Source: Sapria himalayana (lineage: Eukaryota; Streptophyta; Magnoliopsida; Malpighiales; Rafflesiaceae). From it: a stretch of 64,000 nucleotides of DNA. The DNA is taken from assembly GCA_029783825.1 (NCBI GenBank), contig JAREIK010001332.1, forward strand, positions 3,458,314 through 3,522,313, given 5' to 3'. Every line of letters starts with the position of its first letter. Position 1 is the stretch's first letter. Below are positions 53,101-59,424 of this stretch, one piece after another. Below the pieces are notes generated by a model. It worked only from the letters and a program-made list of their open reading frames with translations, was not told where the DNA came from and did not search any database. The position numbers and the translations under genes were made by a program.

Positions 53101-53637
53101 ATACGTGACAAAAATTATTGTCCATATCAATTAGTAGAATATAAACATTCACAAAAATAAGTCAGAACTTCCTCCTTGAAAGAAAAAGTGCAAATATAAC
53201 ATGCAGAAGATTTCCGATATTTTAGACAATATCATCTCTGTGAGCTTACAATTTTCCAATTTTCCTGCAAGGAAAATCCAATTTTCTTGCAATTGGTGTG
53301 TGTGTGTGTGTCAATTAAAAATCACACAGTTCTGCAGCATTTTTGTTTGGACTACATTCCTTCAGAAAAATTTTTACGATGGACAGGATATGCAAAAGTT
53401 ATGTAATTGGTTCCAATTGCCAGAAATGGCCGATAATGAAATATGAACATGCTTTCTGTAGCTTTAAGCAGAAACCATAAAAAAAGTAACAGTATCTAAC
53501 TTAGGTTTTAGTAAAAAAGAGCTTACCCTTATGTCAAGGCCTGATAAACGACTTCTCCATATATTTTGGCCCTCACAAACAAAATAGAGCAAGCAACTTA
53601 GAGCAGCAGACCAAACAGATTCTTCTTTATCCTCTAT
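20572..53637 (-). CDS. Conserved plant protein of unknown function, 3' part (8 exons)
   Basis: Eight minus-strand exons with GT/AG borders join in frame, in transcript order: 53,637-53,527; 48,525-48,334; 48,255-47,980; 28,655-28,032; 24,628-24,123; 24,039-23,979; 23,875-23,807; 20,634-20,572. They total 1,902 nt, 633 residues plus stop, with no internal stop. Residue content is helical and leucine-rich (for example IPLSLQLLCGLLKSKQN and LLRRAIVSKLSSYSKNERL), as in ARM/HEAT-like scaffolds; no catalytic motif is visible. From memory, plant proteins annotated only as uncharacterised or ARM-repeat-like share the C-terminal order seen here (ALSLV-QINETDRIN, LQGQA-VPMQL, YWPLIQLAGAATDN, GGEEFF-ELLDD, KAQQSNNE). 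That memory is unverified. The N-terminal part is missing from view. The intact frame and clean borders argue for a working gene despite introns of 3-19 kb filled with transposons. Function, partners and location are unknown. Confidence 0.85.
22550..22720 (+). pseudogene. Unidentified peptide remnant (copy 2 of 2)
   Basis: The plus strand encodes a relative of the peptide at 2.6-2.8 kb, keeping MSV-V-x-LE-x-FFKD-IQ-x-IH-x-I. It sits antisense inside a host intron. Nucleotide similarity between the two is also visible (ACCAAAGA, CATTATGAGTGT versus CATCATGAGTGT). Function unknown. Confidence 0.3.
23512..23550. repeat. (AC)n microsatellite
   Basis: An uninterrupted AC run of 39 nt lies inside the 3.2-kb intron. 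The TGGGCTGCCC just before it resembles part of the LTR box seen elsewhere, so the run may have grown at an LTR end. Confidence 0.95.
23807..23875 (-). CDS. Host gene exon, 23 codons
   Basis: It encodes RMMSEKPNEYQSMLKNLV then PKAQQ. The acceptor is TTTGCAG|AGA and the donor CAG|GTAAAA. Phase 0 at both ends. Separated from the next exon upstream by a 103-nt intron. Confidence 0.85.
23979..24039 (-). CDS. Host gene exon, 61 nt
   Basis: It completes a split Arg codon (AG|G) and encodes ELIDDKDSRIAYHSSAFLLK. The acceptor is TTTCTAG|G and the donor AAA|GTGAGA. Flanked by introns of 83 and 103 nt. Confidence 0.85.
24123..24628 (-). CDS. Host gene exon, 506 nt
   Basis: It encodes 168 residues beginning MCDVLFSQLCLTV and ending VGGEEFF plus two bases of an Arg codon. 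A variable, acidic and serine-containing part (about residues 12-70) precedes a strongly conserved-looking part with LLQGQAFIPMQLV, YWPLIQLAGAATDN, GVAVGSKGKGNLPGA and SDIRVALLLLLTSKC. The acceptor is CTGTGCAG|ATG and the donor CAG|GTGCAT. The ATG at its start is internal, not the start codon. Confidence 0.88.
25838..25937. repeat. (A)nT-rich simple repeat
   Basis: Runs of A4 to A9 separated by single T residues, with units like TAAAAAA and TAAAAAAAA. It gives a spurious Phe-rich frame on the minus strand. It lies next to an LTR-box copy and may be an expanded retroelement edge. Confidence 0.85.
26800..26990 (-). pseudogene. Copia integrase-core remnant
   Basis: The minus strand reads ILYPAHKPD...NLFDLIHFDI...TNRDPTRDDFWYLIILINDCS. 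This corresponds to the copia segment with the first catalytic Asp (LVHxDIWGP) and the second region (YFVxFIDDCS). One Asp of the second motif is changed to Asn (INDCS) and stops interrupt. It lies in the 3.4-kb host intron, in the same orientation as the gene. Confidence 0.6.
28032..28655 (-). CDS. Host gene exon, 624 nt
   Basis: It encodes 208 residues from IFEETITKFDAIICSFTQLD to ALSLVTQINETDRINVLK, phase 0 at both ends. It is leucine-rich and predicted helical (LSWVTLHSLLHSDMVS, YAWLVNLIVEEISGGKD, FLLVLEKLLMRCKFLV). The acceptor is TTGTCCAG|ATA. The 3' border is placed at AAAG|GTCTTT because the protein order in remembered homologues joins RINxLK directly to MCDxLFSQL. No better donor lies downstream, where the frame runs into a low-complexity tail and a stop. 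Confidence 0.85.
31340..31725 (-). pseudogene. Copia RT C-terminal remnant
   Basis: The minus strand reads FDIKVIYFM...YVLDIIVKINLLSCVSANT, then NYFLEYVYLIYFDFTLYILRYVKKVLRFE. This fits the copia order IEVxxS...KYVLDLLxExxMLGCKPxDTP and QFLxxPxxxHWxAxxRILRYLK. The VGKLxYLTxTRPDI motif between them is decayed. A related fragment with the same orientation lies at 35.83-36.17 kb. Confidence 0.6.
34450..34777. mobile_element. Non-autonomous hAT element (328 bp), TAGAGGTGTCAA family
   Basis: The GC-rich block starts TAGAGGAGTCAATCGGGCC and ends with the inverted GGCCCRAxCC...GTTTGACACCTCTA. It is flanked by 8-bp CACACACA and CATACACA (7/8). Its ends, GTGCCGTGCC-like repeats and a decayed GAGTTGGATC/GGACCCGACCC hairpin match the 3.7-kb hAT element at 48.7 kb, so it is read as an internally deleted derivative. 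It carries no transposase. Long opposing frames here are by-products of its GC content. Confidence 0.8.
35385..35480 (+). pseudogene. Copia pol tail with polypurine tract
   Basis: The plus strand reads IFTKALNKF, then a SKLKIMDLYPPT-like end and CTTGATGGGAGTGTTGAG as polypurine tract and LTR start. The downstream text to about 35,560 carries an LTR box (TAGCCCATATATTGGATGCTCC). This fragment runs antisense to the host gene, opposite to the neighbouring RT remnant. Confidence 0.55.
35830..36170 (-). pseudogene. Copia RT remnant
   Basis: The minus strand reads FDIEVIYFTRHIILSYMKYL, then GIIVDVGLLSCVPVNIFIN. After a gap the text is a decayed VGKLxYLT region. It parallels the copia IEVxYSxxGIxLSQRKYVLDLL-x-GMLGCKPxDTPM segment. 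It is inactive and related to the fragment at 31.4 kb. Confidence 0.6.
37640..38110 (-). pseudogene. Copia integrase-core remnant
   Basis: The minus strand, from about 37,985 to 37,875, reads WDSFDLIDSNIYGPNGDMT, then WFIYLIMFVDNCSG. These are the copia integrase blocks around the first two acidic residues. A Cys-rich lead-in (YQLENLIKTCYF) precedes it. Together with RT at 36.0 kb on the same strand it may be one element inserted in gene orientation. Confidence 0.55.
38557..38883. mobile_element. Degenerate GC-rich hAT derivative
   Basis: An island of GC-rich text in AT-rich DNA begins TAGATGTGACAAATGGG, close to the TAGAGGTGTCAAATGGG end. It contains GTCGGGTCGGGCCGAGTC and ends near GGCCTATTCGATCAGTCA, a poor match to the inverted end. 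No target duplication was found. The internal TAGTCGTGA/GTAGTCATGAG-like words are repeated. The assignment to the TAGAGGTGTCAA family is inferred. Confidence 0.5.
41601..41668. repeat. (AT)34 microsatellite
   Basis: An uninterrupted AT run of 68 nt lies in the giant intron. A shorter one lies at about 40,263-40,290. Confidence 0.95.
42574..42954. mobile_element. Short CATAG-type hAT-like element (381 bp)
   Basis: The ends are inverted: CATAGTTTTAAAAAGC on the left and GCGCCTTTAACAACTATG on the right. The subterminal text is rich in AAGGCGC/GCGCCTT. Flanking 8-mers GGTGGAGC and GGTGGTGC match at 7 of 8 positions. No coding capacity. A second member, interrupted by another insertion, lies at 54,546-56,235. 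Confidence 0.75.
43537..45809 (-). pseudogene. hAT transposase with BED finger, three exons, four in-frame stops
   Basis: The exons are 45,809-45,106, 45,014-43,729 and 43,628-43,537; the 91- and 100-nt introns have GT/AG ends. They join to 694 codons in one frame. The start (MAHSQSSTCSSSVAS) is followed by a BED zinc finger (W-K-HF, QCNYC, then HLKQH). Next come the catalytic core (ITMDMWTSSNQKRGFMSVT; AITVDNCSTNDSM), HMHCAAHILNLIV and CPTRWNSTYLML, then the C-terminal dimerisation block (ILLWWKLN...LARDILAIxVSTVASKSAFS). In that block the usual SESAFS Glu is Lys. Stops lie at 44,378-44,380, 44,159-44,161, 43,988-43,990 and 43,757-43,759, with no frameshift. It should catalyse cut-and-paste transposition when intact; here it is dead. 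Confidence 0.9.
46029..46328. repeat. Degenerate short tandem array of TTCACTATTC words
   Basis: About 300 bp is built from CACTATTC, TGATTCACTATT and CCGAATTCACTATT words in irregular order. It lies upstream of the transposase start within the 4.3-kb hAT element, in what should be its promoter or leader side. It may be structural filler. Confidence 0.85.
47040..47100. repeat. (AT)n-(GT)n microsatellite
   Basis: An AT run (47,040-47,064) passes into a GT run (47,067-47,100). It lies inside the right part of the 4.3-kb hAT element. Confidence 0.95.
47350..47560. mobile_element. GC-rich remnant interrupted by the 4.3-kb hAT insertion
   Basis: It has GGCACGACATGAGGCTCGGC, CATGCCGTGCCGAGCC and CGTGCCCGGGCCGCCAGGC, the style of the TAGAGGTGTCAA family. 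The target duplication CCCATGCC of the 4.3-kb element marks where it was cut; its left part would lie before 43,065 (ATTGGACCGCGCCC). Ends are not clear. Confidence 0.4.
47980..48255 (-). CDS. Host gene exon, 276 nt
   Basis: It encodes 92 residues, YSLACSKNVKRNLYLVLFDY through ATLLSLADAPEAYYISIKHG to SYSKNERLNL, phase 0 at both ends. The acceptor is TTTTTTCCAG|TAT and the donor CTG|GTAAGTG, a near-consensus site that must be used across the 19.3-kb intron. Helical, leucine-rich, no catalytic motif seen. Confidence 0.88.
48334..48525 (-). CDS. Host gene exon, 192 nt
   Basis: It encodes 64 residues, VIKVLIETSRENSWAEVVHS, then TLIFMLAYMFYHISNG, to GGIKFILYE. The acceptor is TATTTTTTAG|GTT and the donor GAG|GTATGTG. 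A 78-nt intron separates it from the next exon. The hydrophobic TLIFMLAYMFY piece looks like a buried helix rather than a membrane span. Confidence 0.88.
49024..49053. repeat. Conserved 12-bp hairpin near the hAT left end
   Basis: GCGGGTCGGGTC (49,024-49,035) is followed after 6 nt by its exact inverse GACCCGACCCGC (49,042-49,053). Related, less perfect hairpins with the same flanks (AAAAGACC before, TGTCTTTT after) occur in the short elements near 34.70 and 63.18 kb. Retention in deletion derivatives suggests a role in transposition or regulation (inference). Confidence 0.8.
49259..49267 (+). promoter_or_regulatory. TATA box of the hAT transposase gene
   Basis: TATAAAATA stands after a GC-poor stretch, about 280 bp before the transposase ATG. 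Pyrimidine-rich CTCTCTCTC text, typical of plant leaders, follows at 49.32 kb. A possible 53-nt leader intron (49,471-49,523; GG|GTAATA...CTCTAG) lies just before the ATG. Confidence 0.55.
49546..51492 (+). CDS. hAT transposase (BED finger type), C-terminus cut by a stop
   Basis: A 648-residue transposase of the plant hAT group. A BED-type zinc finger lies at about residues 50-96 (C71, C74, H88, H92). The RNase H-like core has SDIW (D209), SVTFDNAANN (D275), then HVRCMCHVINLIV (301-313) and DVRHRWNYTYLIL (360-371). The C-terminal dimerisation block has LLQWWKSYESAYPVLSRMAR and SSVASESAFSV (probable third acidic residue E618). The acidic triad is inferred from the family. The TAG at 51,490-51,492 stands where related proteins usually have Trp, and the frame stays open for 58 more acidic codons to a TGA at 51,667. 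The loss is therefore a single change that spares the core. Acts in the nucleus on its own ends; antisense to the host gene. Confidence 0.93.
   Translation: MTNTPNTYLNLENKNVSVAHMSVAPETLVSPVVSAQSSKKQKTRRTSVVWTHFKIITQLDVRGEEHEMTQCKYCMRLLTYKSTCGTGHLKRHAEICSKKHGPLDPRQTQLDTTFFETGSSSVSKFTPFVYSSELGRDGMARLITLMGLPIRFSEDPRVVRIMQTYFQSSYRRIPRSTSRSDILKIYKLEKQKIIKEFLAFSGVVSVTSDIWTCHDDSSYACLTSHYVDSNWTINKKILGFTEILHPHDGPAIFECMMKLFREYKIQNKIFSVTFDNAANNGVVINMFVRNIRDAPLGEIFHVRCMCHVINLIVQAGMKVCSPALENIRNALKYIRTPRILQEFGNLCLSANLTKKKFQSDVRHRWNYTYLILESCVGYEHVISDYVNSKSGELIIDDTNWDSGISFMKFLKIFYDTTNMCSSVYTPTTRIALRCICNISSMFRKYRADPTLSHMVAEMETKYLKYWSTIPSLYCLAACMDPRAKVEGVENTLTFISSCMNLEEPPEGFIYEKLTDLFTYYDTRYGGGGGETVSTDTDTLFGDNDYSINLARGKRRGGPSHRSELSRYLDTDYCSILSPSDNKNLDLLQWWKSYESAYPVLSRMARDLLTPPASSVASESAFSVAVNVISDRRSRLRPDIVEALACLKD
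51493..51669 (+). pseudogene. Orphaned acidic tail of the hAT transposase
   Basis: After the TAG the same frame encodes EESRFSISDRAEAGTV and an Asp-rich end (DDDDPYDTDLDVAADD) before TGA. Preserved composition indicates that the stop is recent. It would be translated only by readthrough or in copies lacking the stop. Confidence 0.75.
52615..53130 (-). pseudogene. Copia pol tail and LTR fragment
   Basis: On the minus strand, from about 53,100, the text reads ADDIL...QLTDIFMNMLKMTNLIFF, then SKFGNLNF and a stop. ATATGAGGGGAAGTGTT follows as polypurine tract and LTR start near 52,938. Towards 52,618 the text carries an LTR-box copy (GATGGGAACACTTAAC). This matches the copia terminus QLADIFTKxL...SKLGMxDxYAP. 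It lies in the 5.0-kb host intron. Confidence 0.6.
53527..53637 (-). CDS. Host gene exon, 111 nt (most upstream exon seen)
   Basis: It encodes 37 residues, IEDKEESVWSAALSCLLYFV then CEGQNIWRSRLSGLDIR, phase 0 at both ends. The acceptor is TTATTTTGCAG|ATA and the donor AGG|GTAAGC. Since it starts with an acceptor, more exons must exist upstream; none could be recognised between 53,638 and 64,000. Confidence 0.85.
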
Positions 53638-54088
53638 CTGCAAAATAATGAAAACAAATATACATGATGATGCTGCATAGATGGATCCCAAATATCTGCA
53701 TGAACTTTCTCAGCTACAGTTTCCATGTAAGTTTTATCTGTTGAGCAGTTTTAATGCATAAAAAAATTTTCTGTGTATTCGTTATTTATGCTAATATATA
53801 TGTATGTATAAATATCCAATTGTAGACTTAGTTTTTTCACACATTAATAAGAATATCAGGTTAAATCTTCCTTTCGCGTAGCATGATATTAAAGTTCAGA
53901 TAATCCATCAAGCAGCCACAAAATTTTATCATCTCGTCGTTGATCAAACCAACACTGCAGCCAGATGTTACAGTAGGCGCTAGGATCAATTTTCAGCATT
54001 CCTCTTGTGCAATTTGCATGCAGTAAAAAATTAATTTTTAGTCAATAACAGATAAAACATTTGGCAGATGATCCTCCTATTTGTAGTA
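53638..54088 (-). other. Host gene intron, no feature recognised
   Basis: Ordinary AT-rich sequence following the upstream exon on the plus-strand map. It is presumed intronic because the exon at 53,527-53,637 needs an upstream partner. Confidence 0.5.
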
Positions 54089-54652
54089 GTATCATTCTAA
54101 GAAGCACAGACACGGACACGGGGATACGACACGACAGGATACGAGGACACGGTAAATTCTAAAAAATTAGGATACGGATATTGCTAGGATACGACATGAT
54201 AAAAAAAATAAAAATTATTAATTATAAATATTAGATATTTTATAAAATTCATTTAATTAAAATAAAAATAATTTATTATATAAAATAAATATATATTGTT
54301 TATTTTATAAAATAAGAATATTTTATTTTATTTTATTTTATTTTATAAAAATATTTTATTTTATGACACATTCCCACACAAATACGCCCACCCCTGTCTC
54401 TGCCCTCAATTCGCGCCACCCTTGCCTCTCCCCTCAATTCGCGCCACCCCTGCCTCTCCCCTCAAATCGCGCTGCCCCTTCTTCTCCCCTCAAATCGCGC
54501 CCGCTCCTGCCTCTCCCTCAAATTGTGCCCGCTCCCTGCCTTACCCATAGTTATGAAAGGCGTGCCTGAGGCGCGCCTAAAGCTTAGATGCCACCACTCC
54601 CGGGAAAAATGTCTCGCTTCAGGCGAGGCACAGGCGGGTGAGACGCAGTGGG

Positions 54653-55785
54653 CAAGGAAGCACGGACACGGCGTATCATTGATAAATCCGTATCCGATAC
54701 GCCACGTGGCGTATCGGAGGGTGGCTATCAGACATCCAGTGGGCGGCAGAGGGCAGGCACGATTTGAGGAGGGGGAGGCAGGGGGCGAGCACAAATTGAG
54801 GGGGGAGGCAAGGGGCGGGCACGAATTGAGGGGGAGAGGCAAAGGAAGGGCGTGAATTGAGGGGGAAGCAGGGGACAGGCGGGAATTGAGGGGGAGGCAG
54901 ACGGGCGGGAATTGAGGGGGAGAGGCAGGGGACGGTCGGGAATTGAGGGGGAGGCAGGCGGCCGGGAATTGAGGGGGAGGCAGGCGGGCGGGAATTGAGG
55001 GGGAGGCAGGCGGGCGGGAATTGAGGGGGAGAGGCAGGGGACGGGCGGGAATTGAAGGGGAGGCAGGCGGGCGGGAATTGAGGGGGAGAGGCAGGGGACG
55101 GGCGGGAATTGAGGGGGAGGCAGGCGGGCGGGAATTGAGGGGGAGGCAGGCGGGCGGGAATTGAGGGGGAGGCAAGCGGGCGGGAATTGAGGGGGAGGCA
55201 GGCGGGCGGGAATTGAGGGGGAGGCAGGCGGGCGGGAATTGAGGGGGAGGAGGTAGAGAGCGGGCAGGAATTGAGGGGAAGGCAGGCAGGTGGGAATTGA
55301 GGGATGAGGCAGGCGAACGAAAATTGAGGGGGAAAGCAGGCGAGCGGGAATTGAGGGGGGAGGCAGACGGATGGAAATTGAGGGGAAAGGCAGGCGGGCG
55401 GTAAAATAAAATAAAATATTTTAATAAAATAAAATAAAATATTTTAATTTTATAAAATAAAAAAATATATTTTTATATAATATAAGATAATTTTAAAATA
55501 TTATTTTATAAAATAAAATAATTATAAATATTATCTTATTAAATAAAAAAAATATTTTTATTTTATAAAATAAAATATATTTATTTTATAAACTAAAATA
55601 TTTTAATTTAATTTAATTTATTTTATAAAATATCTAATATTTATAAAGAAAATAATTTTTATTTTTATTTTTATTTTTTTTATCATGACGTATCCTAGAC
55701 GTATCAGATTCCTAGTTTTTTAAAATTTGGCGTGTCCTCGTATCCTGTCGTGTCGTATCCCCGTGTCCGTGTCTGTGTCCGTGCT
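54653..55785 (-). mobile_element. Inner element X2, inverted second copy of the X family
   Basis: Its left end, CAAGGAAGCACGGACACGG followed by GATACGCCACGTGGCGTATC, is the inverse of the right end of X1. Its right end, GTGTCCGTGTCTGTGTCC preceded by GGATACGAGGACACG in inverse, matches the left end of X1 over about 65 bp. The AT-rich block and the minisatellite also appear in reversed order and strand. It is thus an X element inserted backwards. No target duplication was found; the last few bases at the right seem lost. Confidence 0.75.
54740..55405. repeat. GC-rich minisatellite in X2
   Basis: More than twenty units of 23-30 bp are built on GGCGGGAATTGAGGGGG and AGGCAGGC. The reverse-complement array (CCCTCAATTCGCGCC) lies at about 54,395-54,540 in X1. 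Variants differ in an extra GAGAGGCAGGGGAC segment. It yields a Pro/Ser-rich frame on the minus strand with no biological support. Confidence 0.9.
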
Positions 55786-55989
55786 AAACCAAGCAAAACA
55801 CAAACACCAACACCAAAATCAAAGTCAAGACCATCTAGCTCTAAACATACTGCTACTCTTACTTTGATTGATGAATATGAAGAGATGATCTATTCATCGA
55901 GAGAGGAAGAAGAGGGAGAGTGGAAGATTGATGATGGGTATGATATTGATGAAGACTTTCTTGATTTAGATTTAGATGTAGATACATAA
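55786..55989 (+). pseudogene. Acidic C-terminal remnant in the middle nested element
   Basis: After the X2 boundary the frame reads KPSKTQTPTPKSKSRP, then LTLIDEYEEMIYSSREEEE and DGYDIDEDFLDLDLDVD before TAA. A basic Ser/Pro stretch leading to an acidic end resembles the tails of hAT transposases (compare the Asp-rich tail at 51.5-51.67 kb). It is probably what remains of the transposase of the CATAG-type family. The match is by composition, not by domain. Confidence 0.4.
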
Positions 55990-56519
55990 ATATTTATTTT
56001 GTTTTAGAACTTTGAATGTTTGGATGATGGGAGCACTATTAATATTTGATTTTTATCTTTGTTGTTGTTTAGTTTATTATTAGATGAAAATTAAAAACTA
56101 TATTTAGTAAAATGTATAATTTTTATGTGTATTAGGCTGAGTGCGCCTCAAATAAAAAAGCACGCACCTCAAGTACGCCTTGCGCCTTAAGGCCCCAAAA
56201 GGCTTTTGCGCCTCAGTGCGCCTTAAATAGCTATGGCCTCACCCTCAAATCGCGCCCGCCACCTCCCAGTGGCCAACGTCACCCATGCGGCAACGTTGGC
56301 CACCCGACATCGTCGGACGTCGGACACTATAGACATGGATACGGCTACCGACTCAACCATCCGATACGCCACGTGGCGTATCGGATACGGATTATGCAAT
56401 GATACGCCACGTGACGTATTGGACACGTATCCATGTCGTGTCCACGTGTCCAGGTGTCGAACACGTAGACACGACTGTAGGGAGCCGTGTCCGTGCTTCT
56501 TTGGTATCATTGATGATAA

Positions 56520-56880
56520 CCAAATTATTTATATCTTTGTAGCAGTCAATTATATTCAATATTTTTAGATATTATTTCTCAGCCAGAACGTGCAAGAAAT
56601 TTAGAAAGATTAAAGACAGAATGTATTCATTGCAAACAAAAAAAATTAATACCAGTGAAAACTCCTTTCTTTTATCCACCAGGATCACAACATTATAATA
56701 ATAATACAGCAAACGATAAAATGAAATTCAGCATATATATTAAGATACATTAACAAGAAAAATAACATCAATATTACATCTATATTTATTAGGGTCAATT
56801 CATGCAAGTAAATTTGAATCTTGAAATACTTTTACCACTTCCACTATGAGATTCATAGAGATAATTAAATAATAAATTTA
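56520..56880. other. AT-rich DNA, no gene recognised
   Basis: Nothing recognisable was read here on either strand, including any missing upstream exon of the host gene. Confidence 0.4.
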
Positions 56881-57240
56881 TGATAAAATAAGATTTCAAA
56901 ATATGATTTCAAATAATTTTTTTCATTTTTTAGACCTATTAAATTACATGAACTATGAAATTCATATAGTTTATTAGATATATTAAAAAATTTTATAGAA
57001 ATCCTAATAACTTCTAATGAATGGGAAAGTAGTTTTAAATTAACTTGAATTATTAAATTTATAATGTAATATACATATATAATATCAAATATTTCAGCTA
57101 TGGGACTCTTTAATGGCAATTACATATAAAATTATTATCATTTTCAATAACACAAACAATAATATATCAAATTTCATAAGAACTCCAAAATTATAAAATA
57201 TTTAGGCAAAAATAATATTTGGATAAATAATCACCAAAAA
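56880..57240 (-). pseudogene. hAT transposase fragment (middle part)
   Basis: The minus strand reads PIAEIFDIIYVYYIINLIIQ, then LKLLSHSLEVIRISIKFF and a NISNKLYEFHSSCNL piece. It parallels the 3.7-kb element's PLGEIFHVRCMCHVINLIVQ, SPALENIRNALKYI and ILQEFGNLCLSANL (residues about 295-351). Cys and His of the motif are replaced, so it is old and dead. The next part of the protein occurs at 59.4 kb on the other strand. Confidence 0.7.
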
Positions 57241-59424
57241 AAAATACTTGCTTTGTATCTATCTATTATATATATATATATATATATATATTAAATATCA
57301 TATCTTAATGCGCTGATAAATACGATAAATCATGATTTTGAGACTCATCAAACATAGAGGTGAATAATCAGATGCATGGATAATGTTGGGTTGAGACTAG
57401 ACATTTCATTTGAGATGGCAGGACTCGACAAAATTGTCTGAGCAGGATGAGCCCAAGCTAGATCCAATTCAACACTTGTAGCATATGCTTCACATGCTCA
57501 TAATTTCAATTAAAGCTATTAACAAGTTAAGTTCAAACCAACACCAAGCCAAATCAATTTTATATATTAAAAAAAATAAAAACTCAGGCAACGACTAATG
57601 AGCCATTTAGCATTTCCATGTGTCATATCATGTCAGTCACATATCACCTGGTTCACACCTAGGCTAGCTATGGTTGCAGTGTGACGCACCCAAATTAACC
57701 TAATTTTTTCTTGAATTTACTCGACCCAACCTTACGGGAAAAACCTAGGTCTCCGTGTCATGACGACATGACACGGTGAGATAGTTGGGGTACCAAAAAG
57801 AGGATCATGTTAACTCAATACGATCCATCTTCCGCCTATAATCAAATGTATTCTTTTTGATTTTCAAGAATAAAATTATCAAAATATTAATCTCTTAATA
57901 TTCTCACACTAATGTCACAATCTTGGGCATTAGGTACATATTCACTACTACGAATATATTTATTATCACATCATTATTTAAATCATTATCAAATATAAAC
58001 TAAATATTTTATTTTTATTTTCATGTTCTTTACGTGTGATTACAAAAAAAATTAATATATTGAATCTCATAATAATTTTAAATTCAAATGTATTTGTGTG
58101 AAAATTAGATTAGGATGACTAATCATCCAGAAAATCCTTGTGATGATGGATATTTTCATCCAATGCTAAGTATCAGATCTGCGACTAATCAGATTCAATC
58201 TCACATGCATTCAAGGGTACAATCATAGAGATTTGATTATTAGAATGTGCTCCAAAACATATTCTAATTTTTAAACAATTATTATTGTTTATTCTATCAG
58301 ATATAAATCATATGAAAGCCTGATTATCTGATACTTTTTAGACTACACATCATTTATGATATCTGTATAATAAATATTTTCTAAACATCCACCTTTATGT
58401 CGTACTCTGCACATTAAAATATAGAAATATATTTCCTAAACTTGAGATTTCTTTTAGAAACAAATGATATTTCAAATAGATTAATTTCTCAAATATTAGT
58501 TTAGTTCCAATATATACAAAAAAAAAAAATTGATCAAAGTACATTTTTTTTCTCAAAACAAAAAATTATATCTTAAAAAAGTGAAATTTAATAAATTACT
58601 TCTCAACGAATACACAAAGAAATAAAATATAACATTTACTACTTGTGAGCGAAAATTAGAGTGTTTTTTTGTAATAAAATGTTCCCTGTTTTATTTTTAT
58701 TTTTTTCAAACACACATATATATATGGTACACTTAATTTTTAGTATAGTTTTTTTCATATTTATTTTAAAGTATCTATATTTGTAATAAAACAATCACTA
58801 GGTAAAGTCAAATGTCTACAAACTAATCATTCCATTGTTTACTATAACCATTAATCTAAAATATGATCATAAAAGATGATGTTGATGTCTCGCAAGAAAC
58901 AAAAGCATCCTAAAGAATTATAGTCTGGAGGATACATCCTAAGTAAATCAAATAAATTATAAGTTTAGAGTGCAAGCCTAGGAGAAGATAAATAGTGAAA
59001 GGTGCACCACATATGCTATATAGCAGTCAACTAAGTACTAAATGTATACATAATTTTCAATGTTTTTAACACATCAAATCCTTTGTTTAATTTTCATATT
59101 ATAAAATATATAGATTTAAAATGAACCACATAAACTAAGTATAGGTCCTGACACACCTAAAAATACATTAAAATATTGTTGTAAGAACCATTAAAAATTA
59201 TCCCTTAATTAAGATTTTTACATTAAGTATAAATGTTTCATAATAAATCTAATTATATAAGCAAGCTTAAAAATAATTTTCTTCTCATTAGAATGAATAT
59301 ACGATGTATTAGAATATATTTAAATACCTGTCAAACTATAAAACATTGTCTATGTAAGTCGTAACTCTAAAAAAAAAGAAAATTTAAAGTGCTAGTCAAA
59401 CAACATTGAAAAAATTATATATAT
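57241..59424. other. AT-rich DNA, no gene recognised
   Basis: An AT microsatellite lies at about 57,267-57,292. A mildly GC-richer tract at 57.35-57.80 kb (CATAGAGGTGAATAATC at its start) could be a very decayed hAT derivative, but no second end was found. The rest is featureless. Confidence 0.4.

Larger units (their letters stand above)
48526..53526 (-). other. Host gene intron (5.0 kb) holding a hAT element
   Basis: The donor is AGG|GTAAGC at 53,526 and the acceptor TTTTTTAG at 48,526. Of the 5,001 nt, 3,737 are the hAT element at 48,708-52,444, in antisense orientation to the gene. A copia tail and LTR occupy about 52.6-53.1 kb. Without them the intron would be near 0.8 kb. Confidence 0.8.
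54546..56235. mobile_element. Middle element of the nest, CATAG type
   Basis: It starts CATAGTTATGAAAGGCG and ends with GCGCCTTAAATAGCTATG. Its target duplication is GCCTTACC/GCCTCACC (7/8). Between the ends lie about 107 bp on the left and 450 bp on the right of its own sequence, plus the inverted X2 copy. It belongs to the same family as the 381-bp element at 42.57 kb, but keeps a coding remnant. Confidence 0.78.
54097..56503 (+). mobile_element. Outer hAT-like element X1 of a three-level nest
   Basis: The left end is CTAAGAAGCACAGACACGG and the right end the inverse of CAAAGAAGCACGGACACGG. The 8-bp GTATCATT flanks both sides exactly (54,089-54,096 and 56,504-56,511). Inside the left end come GATACGACACGACAGGATAC text, an AT-rich block and a CCCTCAATTCGCGCC minisatellite. 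The right end has palindromic GATACGCCACGTGGCGTATC. Interrupted at 54,546-56,235 by another element. No transposase seen; non-autonomous. Confidence 0.88.

Noticed and set aside
54462..55175. 237-codon Pro/Ser-rich frame on the minus strand
   Set aside because: It is the translation of the GC-rich minisatellite in the inner nested element; the frame is open because the repeat lacks stops.
57353..57800. Possible decayed hAT derivative starting near CATAGAGGTG
   Set aside because: No matching right end or target duplication; the resemblance is only ten bases.
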